DNA from: Bacteroidota bacterium
GTDB taxonomy: Bacteria > Bacteroidota > Bacteroidia > Chitinophagales > Chitinophagaceae
Direction of reading: 5' to 3'
Length of the DNA stretch: 64,000 nt
Assembly: GCA_016706595.1 (NCBI GenBank)
Contig: JADJJH010000007.1
Span: forward strand, 248,001-312,000
Positions 1 through 11,300 of the stretch are shown piece after piece (within the stretch, counting starts at the first letter, position 1; the number at the start of each line of letters is the position of its first letter). Made by a program: the position numbers and the translations under genes. The notes under the pieces were generated by a model, which searched no databases, had not been told where the DNA came from, and saw only the letters and a list, made by a program, of their open reading frames with translations.

Positions 1-153
1 GGCTTCGCCATGGTATTTGCAAGGAAGTAAACACAAACCAATTATTTCATTAGGGTTGGTGAAGTTCCTGACCTAATTAAAGAAATTACGGTTATAGTTG
101 CGTTCACTCAATGATTTCTTGTTAAGGTAACATGGTTTCCTTCATAATTGATA

Positions 154-1551
154 TTACATTTCACCACACATATCTTCGGGTTTCACCCAAGCATCAAATT
201 CCTTTTCACTTACATACCCTAATTTCACAGCCATGGCTTTTAAGGTAGTGCCTTCTTTATGTGCCTTTTGTGCAATTTCGGCAGATTTATAATACCCGAT
301 TTTTGTATTGAGTGCCGTTACCAACATCAATGAATTATCGACATGCTTTTTAATATTGGCTTTGATAGGCTCAATACCCTCGGCACATTTATCGTTGAAA
401 GAAATACATCCTTCGCCAATGAGTCGAGCGCTATGCAAGAAATTGTAAATCATCATAGGTTTAAATACATTCAATTCAAAATGCCCCATGCTACCACCAA
501 TCCCAATGGCAACATCGTTACCCATAACCTGTGCGGCTATCATGGTAAGTGCTTCGCATTGGGTTGGATTTACTTTACCCGGCATAATACTGCTACCCGG
601 TTCGTTATCTGGAATATATAATTCGCCAATACCACTTCGCGGACCGGATGATAACATACGAATATCATTGGCAATTTTCATTAAGGAAACAGCAACGGTT
701 TTTAAAGCACCATGAGCTTCAACAATGGCATCGTGCGCTGCTAAAGATTCGAATTTATTTTCGGCCGAAACAAATGGAAGTTTGGTAAGTTTAGCAATAT
801 GTTTGGCTACATTTTTGTCGTAATTTTTAGGAGTATTAATTCCGGTTCCTACGGCGGTTCCTCCGAGTGCAAGTTCACTTACATGCGCTAATGAATTTTT
901 TATAGCTCGTAATCCATGATCGAGTTGGGAAACATAACCACTAAATTCTTGTCCAACGGTTAAAGGGGTTGCATCCATAAAATGGGTACGGCCAATCTTC
1001 ACCACCTTCATAAATTTCTTACTTTTTTTATCGAGTGTATTGCGAAGTTTAGTGATGCCCGGAATGGTGGTTTCCATCAACATTTTATAAGCTGCAATAT
1101 GCATGGCAGTTGGAAAAGTATCGTTACTGCTTTGGCTTTTATTTACATCATCATTTGGATGAAGAAACTTGTCTTTATCTTTAAGTTTACCCCCTTGCAT
1201 TACATGACCGCGATAGGCGATCACTTCATTTACATTCATATTGCTTTGGGTGCCACTACCGGTTTGCCAAACCACTAATGGGAATGCATCGGCATGTTTT
1301 CCTTCAAGAATTTCATCACAAACTTGTCCGATAAGGACGCATTTTTCTTTGCTTAAAACTTTGGCTTCAAAGTTGGTGATCGCTGCAGCTTTTTTCAAAT
1401 AGGCGAATGCTTCAATAATTTCTTTAGGCATTCGATTGATGTCTTGCGCAATTTTAAAATTGTCGATAGAGCGTTGAGTTTGTGCTCCATAAATGGCATT
1501 GGCAGGTACAGAAACCTCGCCCATGGTGTCTTTTTCGATTCTGTAATTCAT
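154..1551 (-). CDS. fumC: Fumarate hydratase, class II
   Basis: Interconverts fumarate and malate in the TCA cycle; soluble, iron-independent homotetramer in this family. The 465-residue length is normal for class II fumarases. The lyase-superfamily signature GSSIMPGKVNP lies near residues 317-327, and the N-terminal block around EVSVPANAIYGAQTQRS is typical of FumC. The TGSGTQSNMNVNE and SSNDTFPTAMH blocks that build the active site between subunits are both intact. The gene reads away from cysS and is separated from it by a tandem-repeat block. No TAnnTTTG box is obvious upstream. Family assignment is secure; aspartase is a related alternative, but the sequence blocks fit fumarase better. 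Confidence 0.97.
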   Translation of the reverse strand: MNYRIEKDTMGEVSVPANAIYGAQTQRSIDNFKIAQDINRMPKEIIEAFAYLKKAAAITNFEAKVLSKEKCVLIGQVCDEILEGKHADAFPLVVWQTGSGTQSNMNVNEVIAYRGHVMQGGKLKDKDKFLHPNDDVNKSQSSNDTFPTAMHIAAYKMLMETTIPGITKLRNTLDKKSKKFMKVVKIGRTHFMDATPLTVGQEFSGYVSQLDHGLRAIKNSLAHVSELALGGTAVGTGINTPKNYDKNVAKHIAKLTKLPFVSAENKFESLAAHDAIVEAHGALKTVAVSLMKIANDIRMLSSGPRSGIGELYIPDNEPGSSIMPGKVNPTQCEALTMIAAQVMGNDVAIGIGGSMGHFELNVFKPMMIYNFLHSARLIGEGCISFNDKCAEGIEPIKANIKKHVDNSLMLVTALNTKIGYYKSAEIAQKAHKEGTTLKAMAVKLGYVSEKEFDAWVKPEDMCGEM

Positions 1552-1601
1552 ATTTTTTGTTTACTTTTTTTTTAGATAGTTACAGCGGTTACGACAATGA
1601 A

Positions 1602-1762
1602 CTCAGTCACCACTGCCTCTGCTTCTCCTGTTCTCTGCGGTGACTTCGAGAGCCTCAGTCACCACTGCCTCCGCTTCTCCTGTTCTCCGCGGTGACTTCG
1701 AGAGCCTCAGTCACCACTGCCTCCGAGAGCCTCAGTCACCACTGCCTCCGCTTCTCCGCGGT
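1602..1762. repeat. Tandem repeat, 52-bp period, with hairpin core
   Basis: Successive CTCAGTCACC starts at 1602, 1654 and 1706 give a 52-bp period; a truncated 25-bp unit starts at 1731. Each full junction contains GGTGACT and AGTCACC arms around an inner GAG/CTC pair, so the core can fold as a short hairpin with a two-base TC bulge. The block fills the space between the fumC start and the cysS stop. The same core recurs in a 58-bp array at 61953-62184. No protein-coding role is evident. Confidence 0.9.
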
Positions 1763-1782
1763 AAAAAATTGTATTCTCTTTG

Positions 1783-3273
1783 TTAGAGAATTGAGTAACT
1801 CACGCTACCATCCTTCTCATCTTTCAACTGGATTCCTTTTTCAATCAGCACATCTCGTATTTTATCACTGGTTGCAAAGTCCTTTTTCACTTTTGCTTCT
1901 TTGCGTAAATCGATTAAAACTTGCAATACTTCATCCAATTTTGAATTGCTTACTTCTTGTATCGGTTTCAATCCAAGTACCTGTATCAAGTAGTTTTCAA
2001 AAGTATCCTTCATCAATTGTAAAGTGGAAGCACTCATATCATTGGTTTTTACATGACCATCTTTTAGGCCATTGATAATGGGTGCCAATTCAAATAGATT
2101 AGCGATCACTTTGGCTGTACTAAAATCATCATCCATAAATTCTTTACAATCCAAGCAAAACTTTTCTATTTCTTTATTAATTGCATGATCAGATTCATTA
2201 TGTTTTGAAACCTCCATTTTTTGCAAAATTTCATATGCATCAAATAAACGTTTCATACCTTTTTCGGCCGATTGTAAAGCTTCGTTACTAAAGTCAAGTG
2301 GACTGCGATAATGAGTAGTTAGAATATAAAAACGAACCACCATGGGGTGATAGGCCTGCTGCAACATAGGATGACCACCGCTAAACAACTCAGTAAGTTT
2401 AATTACGTTATTATAACTCTTACCCATCTTTCGACCTTCGATGGTGATCATATTATTATGCATCCAATAGCGAACCGGTGCTTTGCCATTTACTACACTG
2501 CTTTGTGCAATTTCACTTTCGTGATGTGGAAACAATAAATCCATTCCACCGCCATGTATATCAAATTCATTACCTAAATACTTACATGCCATGGCAGAAC
2601 ATTCGATATGCCAACCCGGAAAACCTTCACCCCACGGACTCGCCCAACGCATGATATGTTCAGGAGCGGCATGTTTCCATAAAGCAAAATCTACTTTATT
2701 ACGTTTTTCATCTTGACCTTCTAAGTCGCGCGTTGTTTCTAAAAGATCTTCTAAAATGCGTCCTGATAATTTACCGTATTCATGACTTTCGGCATATTTT
2801 TTCACATCAAAATAAACACTTCCATTTACTTCATAAGCATAACCTTTTTCGATGATAATTTTTATCATTTCAATTTGCTCAACAATATGTCCAGTTGCGG
2901 TTGGTTCAATCGTTGGGTCGATATTATTAAATTCCTTCATCCCCCAATGGTAGAGGTTGCTATATTTTTGAACCAGCTCCATCGGTTCTAATTTCTCGAG
3001 AAAAGATTTTTCGGCAATTTTATCAACTGCTTCGCGACCTTCCTCCTCAAAATGACCGGCATCGGTGATATTGCGCACATAGCGAACTTTATATCCTAAC
3101 TGTGTTAGGTAGCGATACACTACATCAAAAGTAATATAAGGTCGGGCATGTCCTAAATGACTTTCGCCACTTACGGTTGGCCCACAAACATAAAGTCCTA
3201 CATGGGGTGCATTAATTGGTGTAAATTTTTCTTTTTGACGACTTAAAGAGTTGTAAATAAATAATTCTGACAT
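1783..3273 (-). CDS. cysS: Cysteinyl-tRNA synthetase
   Basis: Charges tRNA-Cys with cysteine; class Ia aminoacyl-tRNA synthetase. Length 496 residues is usual. The HIGH-type motif appears as SHLGHAR near residue 40, preceded by the zinc-ligand cysteine in VCGPTV. The KMSKS-type loop appears as KMGKS near residue 281. Further zinc ligands are expected in the GWHIECSAM block near residue 224 and the following FPHHESE block. The C-terminal anticodon-binding region is complete. A TATATTTG box ends four bases before the ATG, so the transcript is probably leaderless. Its 3' end abuts the 52-bp tandem repeat block. Confidence 0.97.
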   Translation of the reverse strand: MSELFIYNSLSRQKEKFTPINAPHVGLYVCGPTVSGESHLGHARPYITFDVVYRYLTQLGYKVRYVRNITDAGHFEEEGREAVDKIAEKSFLEKLEPMELVQKYSNLYHWGMKEFNNIDPTIEPTATGHIVEQIEMIKIIIEKGYAYEVNGSVYFDVKKYAESHEYGKLSGRILEDLLETTRDLEGQDEKRNKVDFALWKHAAPEHIMRWASPWGEGFPGWHIECSAMACKYLGNEFDIHGGGMDLLFPHHESEIAQSSVVNGKAPVRYWMHNNMITIEGRKMGKSYNNVIKLTELFSGGHPMLQQAYHPMVVRFYILTTHYRSPLDFSNEALQSAEKGMKRLFDAYEILQKMEVSKHNESDHAINKEIEKFCLDCKEFMDDDFSTAKVIANLFELAPIINGLKDGHVKTNDMSASTLQLMKDTFENYLIQVLGLKPIQEVSNSKLDEVLQVLIDLRKEAKVKKDFATSDKIRDVLIEKGIQLKDEKDGSVSYSIL

Positions 3274-3277
3274 GGCG

Positions 3278-3285
3278 CAAATATA
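3278..3285 (-). promoter_or_regulatory. TATATTTG -7 box of cysS, 4 nt from ATG
   Basis: The minus strand reads TATATTTG, then four bases, then the cysS ATG. This matches the Bacteroidota -7 consensus TAnnTTTG, and the spacing puts the expected transcription start at or next to the ATG. No clear -33 TTTG was seen. Assignment as a promoter is inference. Confidence 0.6.
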
Positions 3286-3340
3286 AGTTCAATTTGCTAA
3301 TGTGATAATGTGCTGATGTGAAATAGTGAATTCATTTGCC

Positions 3341-3409
3341 TAGCCCCATCGGGGCGGCATATCGTTAGCCCCATCGGGGCGAAATATGTAAAACGGGGCG
3401 AAATATTGT
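3341..3409. repeat. REP-like 25-bp repeats with GCCCC/GGGGC hairpins
   Basis: Two units starting at 3341 and 3366 begin TAGCCCCATCGGGGCG, a perfect five-base-pair GCCCC/GGGGC hairpin with an ATC loop. A third, partial unit from 3391 keeps CGGGGCGAAATATTG. The period is 25 bp. The repeats extend into the 3' end of the following minus-strand gene and supply its stop codon. Short palindromes of this type resemble REP elements; no REP-associated transposase gene is in the window. Confidence 0.85.
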
Positions 3410-4555
3410 TATCCAAAAACAAATGAAATACAAAACCGTATACGTTTTAAATAAAAATACCGCATGGATATTTGATTCATAACATCGATAACCAAAGATC
3501 ACAAAAAGTGTGGACATGATAATTACCACAAATAATGAAATTAGGAAACGCTTATTTTTCCAAGGAATGTGAAATGAATTAAGTTGAACATACAAAGGCA
3601 ACATGGGGAAAGCCAGCAATAATGGTAATGCAAACAATCGAGCTTCAGCAGCTAAACCAAAAGCTAGCACAATTACATTATTAATAACAATAAGCGCTAA
3701 GGTATATTGTATCCATCTTTTTTGAAAAAAGGTAATGCTTGGTTTTTGTAAACAATTGTACAGCATATAAAATGGCAGTGCTGTGGCAAGTATCATACAA
3801 AGAATGGATTGTATGCTTTCGTAAATATTTCTGAAATTATGTTGCCAAGCATAGATTCTATCATGTACTAAAAACGAGGCACTTGCAAAACGAAGATTGG
3901 GTGGAACGTAGTAGTAGAAGTAGAGGCAGTATGCAGTAAGCAGTAAAGCAGCAAACCCTATTTTTTTATGAAGTGAATTTTTGCCGGGTGTAATAAAAAC
4001 AATTGGTAGTAACATAAAACTAGTCTCACGAGCTATGCATGCCAATAAGAAAAAGGGAAAGGCAAGCCATAATTTCTGCTTTAAAATAGAATATATTGCG
4101 GTACTTAAAAATACATACATCAAAGGTTCGTCGTAAGTCGACATGCTATCGAAGAAGGCAAATACGATGGTAAAATGTGCATAGAAAGCAATGATTACGA
4201 TAGGTAGAAATTTTTCGACAATGCCCATTAAACTGGCAATTTTTGTAAGCATGATACCGGTAATAAATAATCCCACAAATGAAATAGCAACAAACGAAAA
4301 TTGATAAGGTATGCCTTGAGTAAACAAAAACATTTGCGTTCGATACATTAGCGGACGACGATAAAATTCACAAAGTTGCATTCGGTCTAAACACAAACTC
4401 ACACCATAATCATCATTCCATATACTTTGCCATTGGCGAATATGATGTATATCTCGCTGAAAGCCATTCACCATGGTGGGAATCAAAAAATGGATAATAA
4501 AAATACAGGTAATGGCTATGATCGAAATGAGCCAAACCTTGTATGAAATTTTCAT
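3365..4555 (-). CDS. Multipass membrane protein, unknown function
   Basis: A 396-residue protein with about ten hydrophobic segments distributed from residue 8 to the C-terminus and a first extramembrane loop (roughly residues 33-70) after the first helix. That layout resembles polyprenol-sugar-dependent GT-C glycosyltransferases or EpsG-like polysaccharide proteins, but I see no decisive motif, so no function is assigned. The last 14 or so residues (ending HISPRWG) are encoded entirely by REP-like repeat units, and the TAA stop lies in the repeat. The native C-terminus has therefore been replaced or extended. A TATATTTG box lies four bases before the ATG. The gene stands alone on this strand between cysS and a structured intergenic element. 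Confidence 0.7.
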   Translation of the reverse strand: MKISYKVWLISIIAITCIFIIHFLIPTMVNGFQRDIHHIRQWQSIWNDDYGVSLCLDRMQLCEFYRRPLMYRTQMFLFTQGIPYQFSFVAISFVGLFITGIMLTKIASLMGIVEKFLPIVIIAFYAHFTIVFAFFDSMSTYDEPLMYVFLSTAIYSILKQKLWLAFPFFLLACIARETSFMLLPIVFITPGKNSLHKKIGFAALLLTAYCLYFYYYVPPNLRFASASFLVHDRIYAWQHNFRNIYESIQSILCMILATALPFYMLYNCLQKPSITFFQKRWIQYTLALIVINNVIVLAFGLAAEARLFALPLLLAFPMLPLYVQLNSFHIPWKNKRFLISLFVVIIMSTLFVIFGYRCYESNIHAVFLFKTYTVLYFICFWITIFRPVLHISPRWG

Positions 4556-4559
4556 CGAG

Positions 4560-4567
4560 CAAATATA
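4560..4567 (-). promoter_or_regulatory. TATATTTG -7 box, 4 nt from ATG
   Basis: The minus strand reads TATATTTG, four bases, then the ATG of the membrane-protein gene at 4555. Spacing is identical to cysS, tsaE, copA and porZ in this window. It predicts a leaderless or nearly leaderless mRNA. Confidence 0.6.
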
Positions 4568-4594
4568 AGTGATTGAAATCTAGATATTTTTTGA

Positions 4595-4702
4595 AGCTAT
4601 TTCCCGCCATACGTTGCAATCTTTTGCGCGGCAGCATCTTAACGGTAAGCGATTATAATTTTACTATGCCGCGACAAAAGGATTTTCACTACTGTCGGGG
4701 CT
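4595..4702 (+). repeat. Structured intergenic repeat, family 1 copy 1
   Basis: A fold-back element. Outer AGC/GCT and CCCG/CGGG pairs flank an internal loop, followed by a long central stem in which AATCTTTTGCGCGGCA pairs with TGCCGCGACAAAAGGATT, with two bulges. The flanks TTTCCCGCCATACG and CACTACTGTCGGGGCT closely match the reverse complement of the element at 23662-23756, while the central stem sequence differs. It may be a mobile palindromic repeat or a structured RNA; the sequence does not decide. Confidence 0.75.
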
Positions 4703-5002
4703 AGGATGAATTAATTCTTATGTCTGCGACGATAAGCCATGTGCCGATTGTGGTTTCTTTAAAACAGGTGGAACCTTAGATTTTGTTGATTATTTTCTAA
4801 TACAAATAATCTTTAAATACGCCTCAACTAGTTATGAGAATTGAATTATTTGAAATAGATTTTTTCTCGAAAATAATAACCAGAAGCAATCTGAATTATA
4901 TGTGAAATTTTTAATTGTTTTTACAATTAAGTTCTAATCTTTATTCTCGTGTGTAAGTCATGTGTTGAATTTCCATCATTATAGATTCGTTGTGATTGAA
5001 TT
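4703..5002. other. AT-rich intergenic stretch, no gene seen
   Basis: About 300 bases lie between the structured repeat and the gene remnant. No open frame with plausible protein composition, RNA gene or terminator was recognised. It may contain eroded sequence of the gene whose 3' end survives at 5003-5179. Confidence 0.5.
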
Positions 5003-5179
5003 ATGTTCACTAACAACCAAAAGATATATGAATCCAAACATCTACCTTCTGAAGAAATCAATTCTTTGCTTGGCAATTATTATCCAACCGATTTAAATGG
5101 TGATGGTAATGTTGATTTATTGGATAGTCCGATTTTAGAGAATAACGTAAATAATTTTATTTATTCGATACACGCTTAA
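5003..5179 (+). pseudogene. 3' remnant of a secreted-protein gene (dockerin-like end)
   Basis: A 58-codon frame whose last 30 residues reproduce the C-terminus of the 2224-residue protein next door: TDLNGDGNVDLLDSPILE, then NNVNNFIYSIHA. Over the final 90 coding bases (5087-5176 against 11895-11984) I count nine differences. It has no signal peptide and only one of the two calcium-binding loops, so it is most likely the surviving 3' end of a second copy of such a gene rather than a working gene. The first 20 or so codons do not match the paralog. A strong terminator follows directly. Confidence 0.75.
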
Positions 5180-5202
5180 TATGGATACCGCTAATTCATA
5201 TC

Positions 5203-5230
5203 AAAAAATCCTACCTAGTAGGATTTTTTT
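5203..5230. terminator. Intrinsic terminator, near-perfect hairpin
   Basis: AAAAAATCCTAC and GTAGGATTTTTT form a 12-bp stem around a CTA loop, ending in a run of T. It would work in either direction. It sits 23 bases after the stop of the gene remnant and before the large secreted-protein gene. Confidence 0.85.
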
Positions 5231-5312
5231 GTTGGATTAATATGACAAAAACAATTATATCCCAAGATGCTATGCCATGTAGAAAATAATTTTAAATTTT
5301 GTACTACAAAAA

Positions 5313-8300
5313 ATGGATCGTATGAAAAGTTTAATCTATTTGATTTTTTGCTGTTGTTTAAGTGAAGTATTAATTGCCCAAAACTTAATAGCACATTACC
5401 CATTTAATGGAAGTGCAACTGATAGTGTTGGTATCGCACATGGTTCAGTTATCTCAGCAACGCTTTCCACCGATAGGTATCAATATTTACAGGCAGCATA
5501 CAATTTTAGTGGATCAGCACAATATATTGATCTTGATACCGCCTCATCGGTAAAGCCAAGTTCGGCAATTACCGTTTCTATATGGTTCGAATTGAATACA
5601 AGCGGAGTGGTTTCCGGAAGAAGTATGATTTCAAATACAGAAATCGGAGGGTACAATATTCAGTATATTCAAGCAACACAAACTATTCGATGCAATGTGT
5701 GGCGAAATGGTGCTTATGCGGTTATTAATACCTCGGCTGCACCTTACAATAATAGCGGTTGGCATCAGGCTGTACTTACCTATGATGGCCGATTCACTAA
5801 ATTATACCTAGATGGAATTTTAAAAGGAACGAACGATGCAGGTGCGATGTACCCAATTAATTATTCGCCTACTGCACATACCTTTATCGGTGCCGAACCA
5901 ACAGGCGCATCGGTAGATGGAAATTATTATTGGCGTGGCAAATTAGACGATATTAAAATTTATGACTATGCCTTAACACAAAATGAAATTGAAGCTAATT
6001 ATTTTACCAATTCAGCTATTCCTTTAGTCGGATTAAAACAATGGTTTCGAGCTGATAGCGGCATCATTATGATAGGTAATAAAGTTGCGCAATGGAATGA
6101 TATGAGTGGGAATCAAATTCATCTTATACAAACCGATTTATCTAAACAACCAGAATTTATTGAAAATGTGTTGAATGGTAAACCCGTAATTCGATTTGAT
6201 GGCATAGCCGATATCTTGCAATCAAATGCTTCACTAGAGCTATCGAATACACCAAGAGCTAGCGTTTTTGTAGTGAATAGGGCTAGCAATGATGCGTCAA
6301 TTATTGAACAATCGCAAAATCTAAATACAAGTTCAGGTGGTTTTTATATAATCGACAACTATCAGAGCATCGGACATGCAGCAGCGGTAAAAGGAAATAG
6401 TCCAGGTCCATATAATAATTACATATCAACCTTTAAATCATCCACCATTTCAACCACTCCTAAAATTATTTCGCTTACCATAGATAAAACCCAAACTTCA
6501 TATCTCAATCAATTGAAATTGAGATTAAATGGTACTGAACTTACAAATAGTAATGGATATGGTGGTACCCATACCGATTACTTAGCAAACGATACTATTT
6601 ACGTTGGAGGTCGCGGAAGTGGTGGAAGCAATTTAGACGGTGATATTGCTGAAATAATAATTTACGATCGGCTACTTACGACAAGTGAAATTTCGAAAGT
6701 TGAAATTTACTTGAACCAACGTTACAATGTAGCTAATACTTTAGCCCAAAATAAACCTGGTAGCGGACATGCCTTGACACTAGATGGTGTGAATGATAAG
6801 GTGACGATTCCATCCACTAATTTCAATGCATATACCATTGAGGCATGGGTAAAATTTAATGGAAATCCTGCAAACCGAAATATAATTGTATTTACAGATG
6901 GTAGTCCTACCTCATCATGGAGCCATCAACTGCGAACGAACTCAACTTCAAAATTTGCACACTATACTTTTGATGGCAGTGGCAATACAGTTAATGGCAG
7001 CAGTACTATTCAACAAGGCAAGTGGTATCATGTAGCTATTACAGCAAATAATGGAGGCTTTGCTAAATTGTATATTAATGGAATTCAGGAAGGCGGTAAT
7101 GTGAACATAGGCAATTTGTGGAATTCAAGCCTACCACAATTTCATATTGGACCATCTACTGGTGGTGCAGCAAACGACTTCAACGGTGAAATTGATGAAG
7201 TAAGAATATGGAAAACAGAACGCAGTGCTGAACAAATTCGTGCAAACATGTGTAAAAAAATATCTTCGGATGATAGCCTATTTTCTGATTTGCATACCTA
7301 CCTAAATAATGATGAAAGCTCAGGCAATGTATCATATGATTTGTCTGGAAATAATCGACATGGCAATTTACTCAATGGCACATTACGTTCGATGAGTGCG
7401 GCACCAATAGGCAATTCAAGCAGCTATAACTATAATGGAGCAATAAGCAGTACACAGTTGGAAAATTCTCAACTTGGTAGTTTTAATGCAAGCCTACAAA
7501 GCGGAACTGCAAATGGTATTCATGTATATTCTGTTCATGAACAACCCAATACAATTTACGGTTTAATGCCTAATCAAATTTACCCGGGTTATTTTGGCGT
7601 ATTTGTTGTGAATGGGGTATCTGCCAATTACACTGCACAGTATCATTACAATGTAAATGGTTTTAATGGAAATGAAAATGCATTGAACCTGTACAAAAGA
7701 AATAATAATTCAGATACAATTTGGATAGATGGTTTAGCTTCAATTAATACCGATTCAAATACACTTACACTAACAGGTCAATCAACAGAATACATTATAA
7801 ATTTAGATTCTATTTTTTCAGTATTTTACCATGATGTTGATATGGATGGTTATGGTAATGCGAATGATAGTGTATTTGCATTTAACATACCACCTCAATA
7901 TGTTACCAATAATTTAGATTGTAATGACACAGACTCAACAGAGCATCCCGGTCAAATTTGGTACACCGATGAAGATGGGGATCATTATAGCAATGGTAAT
8001 TCTACTTTGCAATGCAGCAGACCCTTACATGGTTTTGTTGCTAGTGAGCTTATAAGCATTTCAGGTGATTGTAATGATACAGATTCGCTAATTTACCCAG
8101 GTTCGGTTCATATTGAATTTAGTTTATCGCCAAACTTCAACGCTTCACTCATCTATCCTAGCCAAGGAGATTCCTATACCGACTTCACCTTTGAAGCTTT
8201 GTATTTTGATGCAAGAGGTATCTTGCCACAAGCAACTTTTCCGCGTGTTATTTTGGATTTTGAAGGCAATGGAAATTATACTAATGCCAACGATAGAACG

Positions 8301-11300
8301 ATGATCATGACCGAAGATGATGTCAACGATTTGAATACAGCAGATGGTAAAAAATATATTGCCACAATAAATGCTTTACCTACTGGCTTAAACTGGAAAA
8401 CACTAGTACAGACTAGCACACAGAATTGCTTTTCTACTACAAGTTTTGGACCCTTTAACTATCCCGATGTATTAGTTCAACCCGACCTAGAAATTTTTGC
8501 AAACGATATCAGTTTTGATATCCCTAATCCTGCAATTTCTTCACCCTTAACCATAACTGCTACCATTCATAATCCTTCCGATTTTGAGGCTAATAATTTT
8601 CTAGTTCACCTTGCCAATCAAAACGAACCCGGAACTGTATTTCCCAATATGATGGTTCCTTCGCTTGCCGCGCATTCAAGCACTACAGTGAGTTGGAATA
8701 TCATAACGCCAAATTTGCCTTCTTGGAATCCGATGGAAGTACGTATCGACTACTTGGATAGTATTGACGAGTCGAATGAATTAGATAATATGGCCATCAG
8801 ACCTTTTATAAATGGAAATTATAATTTACCGGGTAGTATCGTATGTACTGCAACTGCAAGTCCGGCTGTATCATACTTAGGGGGTGCTTATTTAGGGATT
8901 AGTGGTAGCGCACATTATTCAGGAACTGCGATTCCCTTAATTGATTCGAGTGTGGCAGGTGCAACCATAAACTTTACTATTGTTGAAACTGGCGCTACTT
9001 TCTCGACCTATACAAATTCGCATGGCAATTTTAATTATGCATTTCCTAAACCTAATATGGTAGGGATATTTCATATAGTAGGCACTTGTACAGACTTTAC
9101 GTTAACCGGCACATTGTCTACCGAATTTGAAATTATTTTAGGCAGTCTTCCAATATGCACCTTACCTGATTTAACTGTATCAATATTCTCAAGCAGTAAC
9201 GAAATAGTAGCCGGTGAAAATATGAGCGGATATATTGTAGTAAAGAATACCGGACAAACAACATCACCACCAAGTATCCTTAGTATTTCTCAATCTGGCG
9301 GAACACCCGATTACACCGCATTGGAAGGCATTGATTCATTAGCACAATTTGAATCCGATACAATTCCATTCACCATTCATTATCCCAATACAGGTCAATA
9401 TAACTTATGTGTATCTATCGATTACAACAATCAAATAAATGAATGTTCTGAATCAAATTCAGGTTGTAAAATAATTTATGTTTATCCACCCTTACCAGAT
9501 ATTGTTCCTGGTAATGGACCAGGTTCAACCAAGTATCAGTGCCAAGTAAATGCTGTAAATTTTACGGTGTTTAATCAGGGTGGCGTTAATACAGATGCCT
9601 TCGATTGTAAAGTGATTACAAAACTGAATGGTGCAGTTTATAGCAACTTCACCCAGCGAATTACAAATATTCTTCCAGTAATGAATTTCCCAAATAACAA
9701 GGTGATTTTTAACATGCCTTTTATACCCACCTCCCTTGGTAATTATACTTTTGAGTTGTACTGTGACAGTCCTTTAAATGAAGTTATTGAATTAAACGAA
9801 TTGAATAATAGTGCAAATTATTCATTAGACATTATCGCTTGTAAACCAGATTTTATTATTGAAGGTTGTGAAGATTTTAATGTAGAATCCAATGATCAAA
9901 TGTATACCGCAGGCGATCCTATTTTACTGAAAGCGAAAGTGAAGAATATTGGAAACTTGGCTTACAATGGTAATTTGCAGGTGCGATTTGCTTTATCAAG
10001 TGGAGCAGTTTATGATACCACTTTGATGGTAAATTTAGCGGTAAATGGTTCAGCTCAATTTTCAAAAGAAATTCTAGCACCGGTGTCGGGATCTAATACA
10101 CTTACCATTACTGCCGATCCAAATCAGCTCATTGATGAACTCAATAATGCAAATAATTCGCGAGCAAATGAAATGTGTTGGGATTATTTACCGGTCCCAT
10201 TTTGTTCATCCAATTTCTGGGATCATACCTATTTAGTAAATCAAACGGTTACCCCTTCCATTGGGGTAAGAAGTTTACACTTATACGATGCCGATTCTCT
10301 AATTGTTAAGTTTGAAGTAAGCGGTCCCGGCATTTCAGGAAATTTGTTTTTAGGTTATGGGGTTATGCACGATGTGAAGCAAACCTGTAATTGTCCATTG
10401 GGCGTTTCATCACCGTTTAATTTTGTTTTTTCGCAAACCGGCATGTATACATTTATCATGACAGTTGACCCGATGAATGTATTTTTAGAATGTAGCGAAA
10501 CAAACAACGTAATAATTCGAAATGTTGAAGTTACTAATCTACCTGATATGCGCATTCTATCGCAACATATTGCACCTAGTTTATTAAATCCGCAACCCGG
10601 ACAACCCATTACGATGAATATTACCTATCAAAATATTGGGACTTCCAATATAAATGATCAAATGAAATTGTCGGTCATAGTAGATAATACATTACTAGAA
10701 TCAATTTACCCTGTAGGAGGCTTAGTTTCCGGTGGCAATACAACCATCCCAATCACCACACCTTGGTCGTCTAATTTAGTTGGCGTGCATGTGATCCGAG
10801 CAAGTATTGATGAAGATCACCAAATAACAGAAACCAATGAAAATAATAATGAAGCAACTAGGGCTATTGTTGTAGGAGAATCGGCTAACTTATATTTTCA
10901 ATCACTATCAACACCTTCATTATATCCAACATTAAATACTAGTATACAAATTCAAACACAATTAGCAAATAATGGCGACTTGGCATGCACTGCCGACTTG
11001 GCTTTATCATATGTCGACAATAATTTAGATACCATTTTAATTAACACCACACCATTTACGATTGCGGCACTTGATAGCATCAATGTCAATATTCCTTGGA
11101 TAGTAGTTGATAATAAAACACGTATCATTGGAAGAATCATCAACTCATCAATACTTGAGTATACCTATGATGATAATGAGGCTGAATTTGAAATTGGAAA
11201 AATGTCAGTAATCACCTTAACTCAGGCTGCTTGTAACGCAAACAATGGTGAAGCACAAGCCTATGTATTTGGCGGAGAAGCACCATTCAATTATCATTGG

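Noticed and set aside
1..153. Possible feature at the left edge
   Set aside because: No frame, RNA gene or hairpin could be supported in the first 153 bases.
1602..1762. CRISPR array
   Set aside because: Units are near-identical over their full length with no variable spacers, and no cas genes are nearby. The same holds for 61953-62184.
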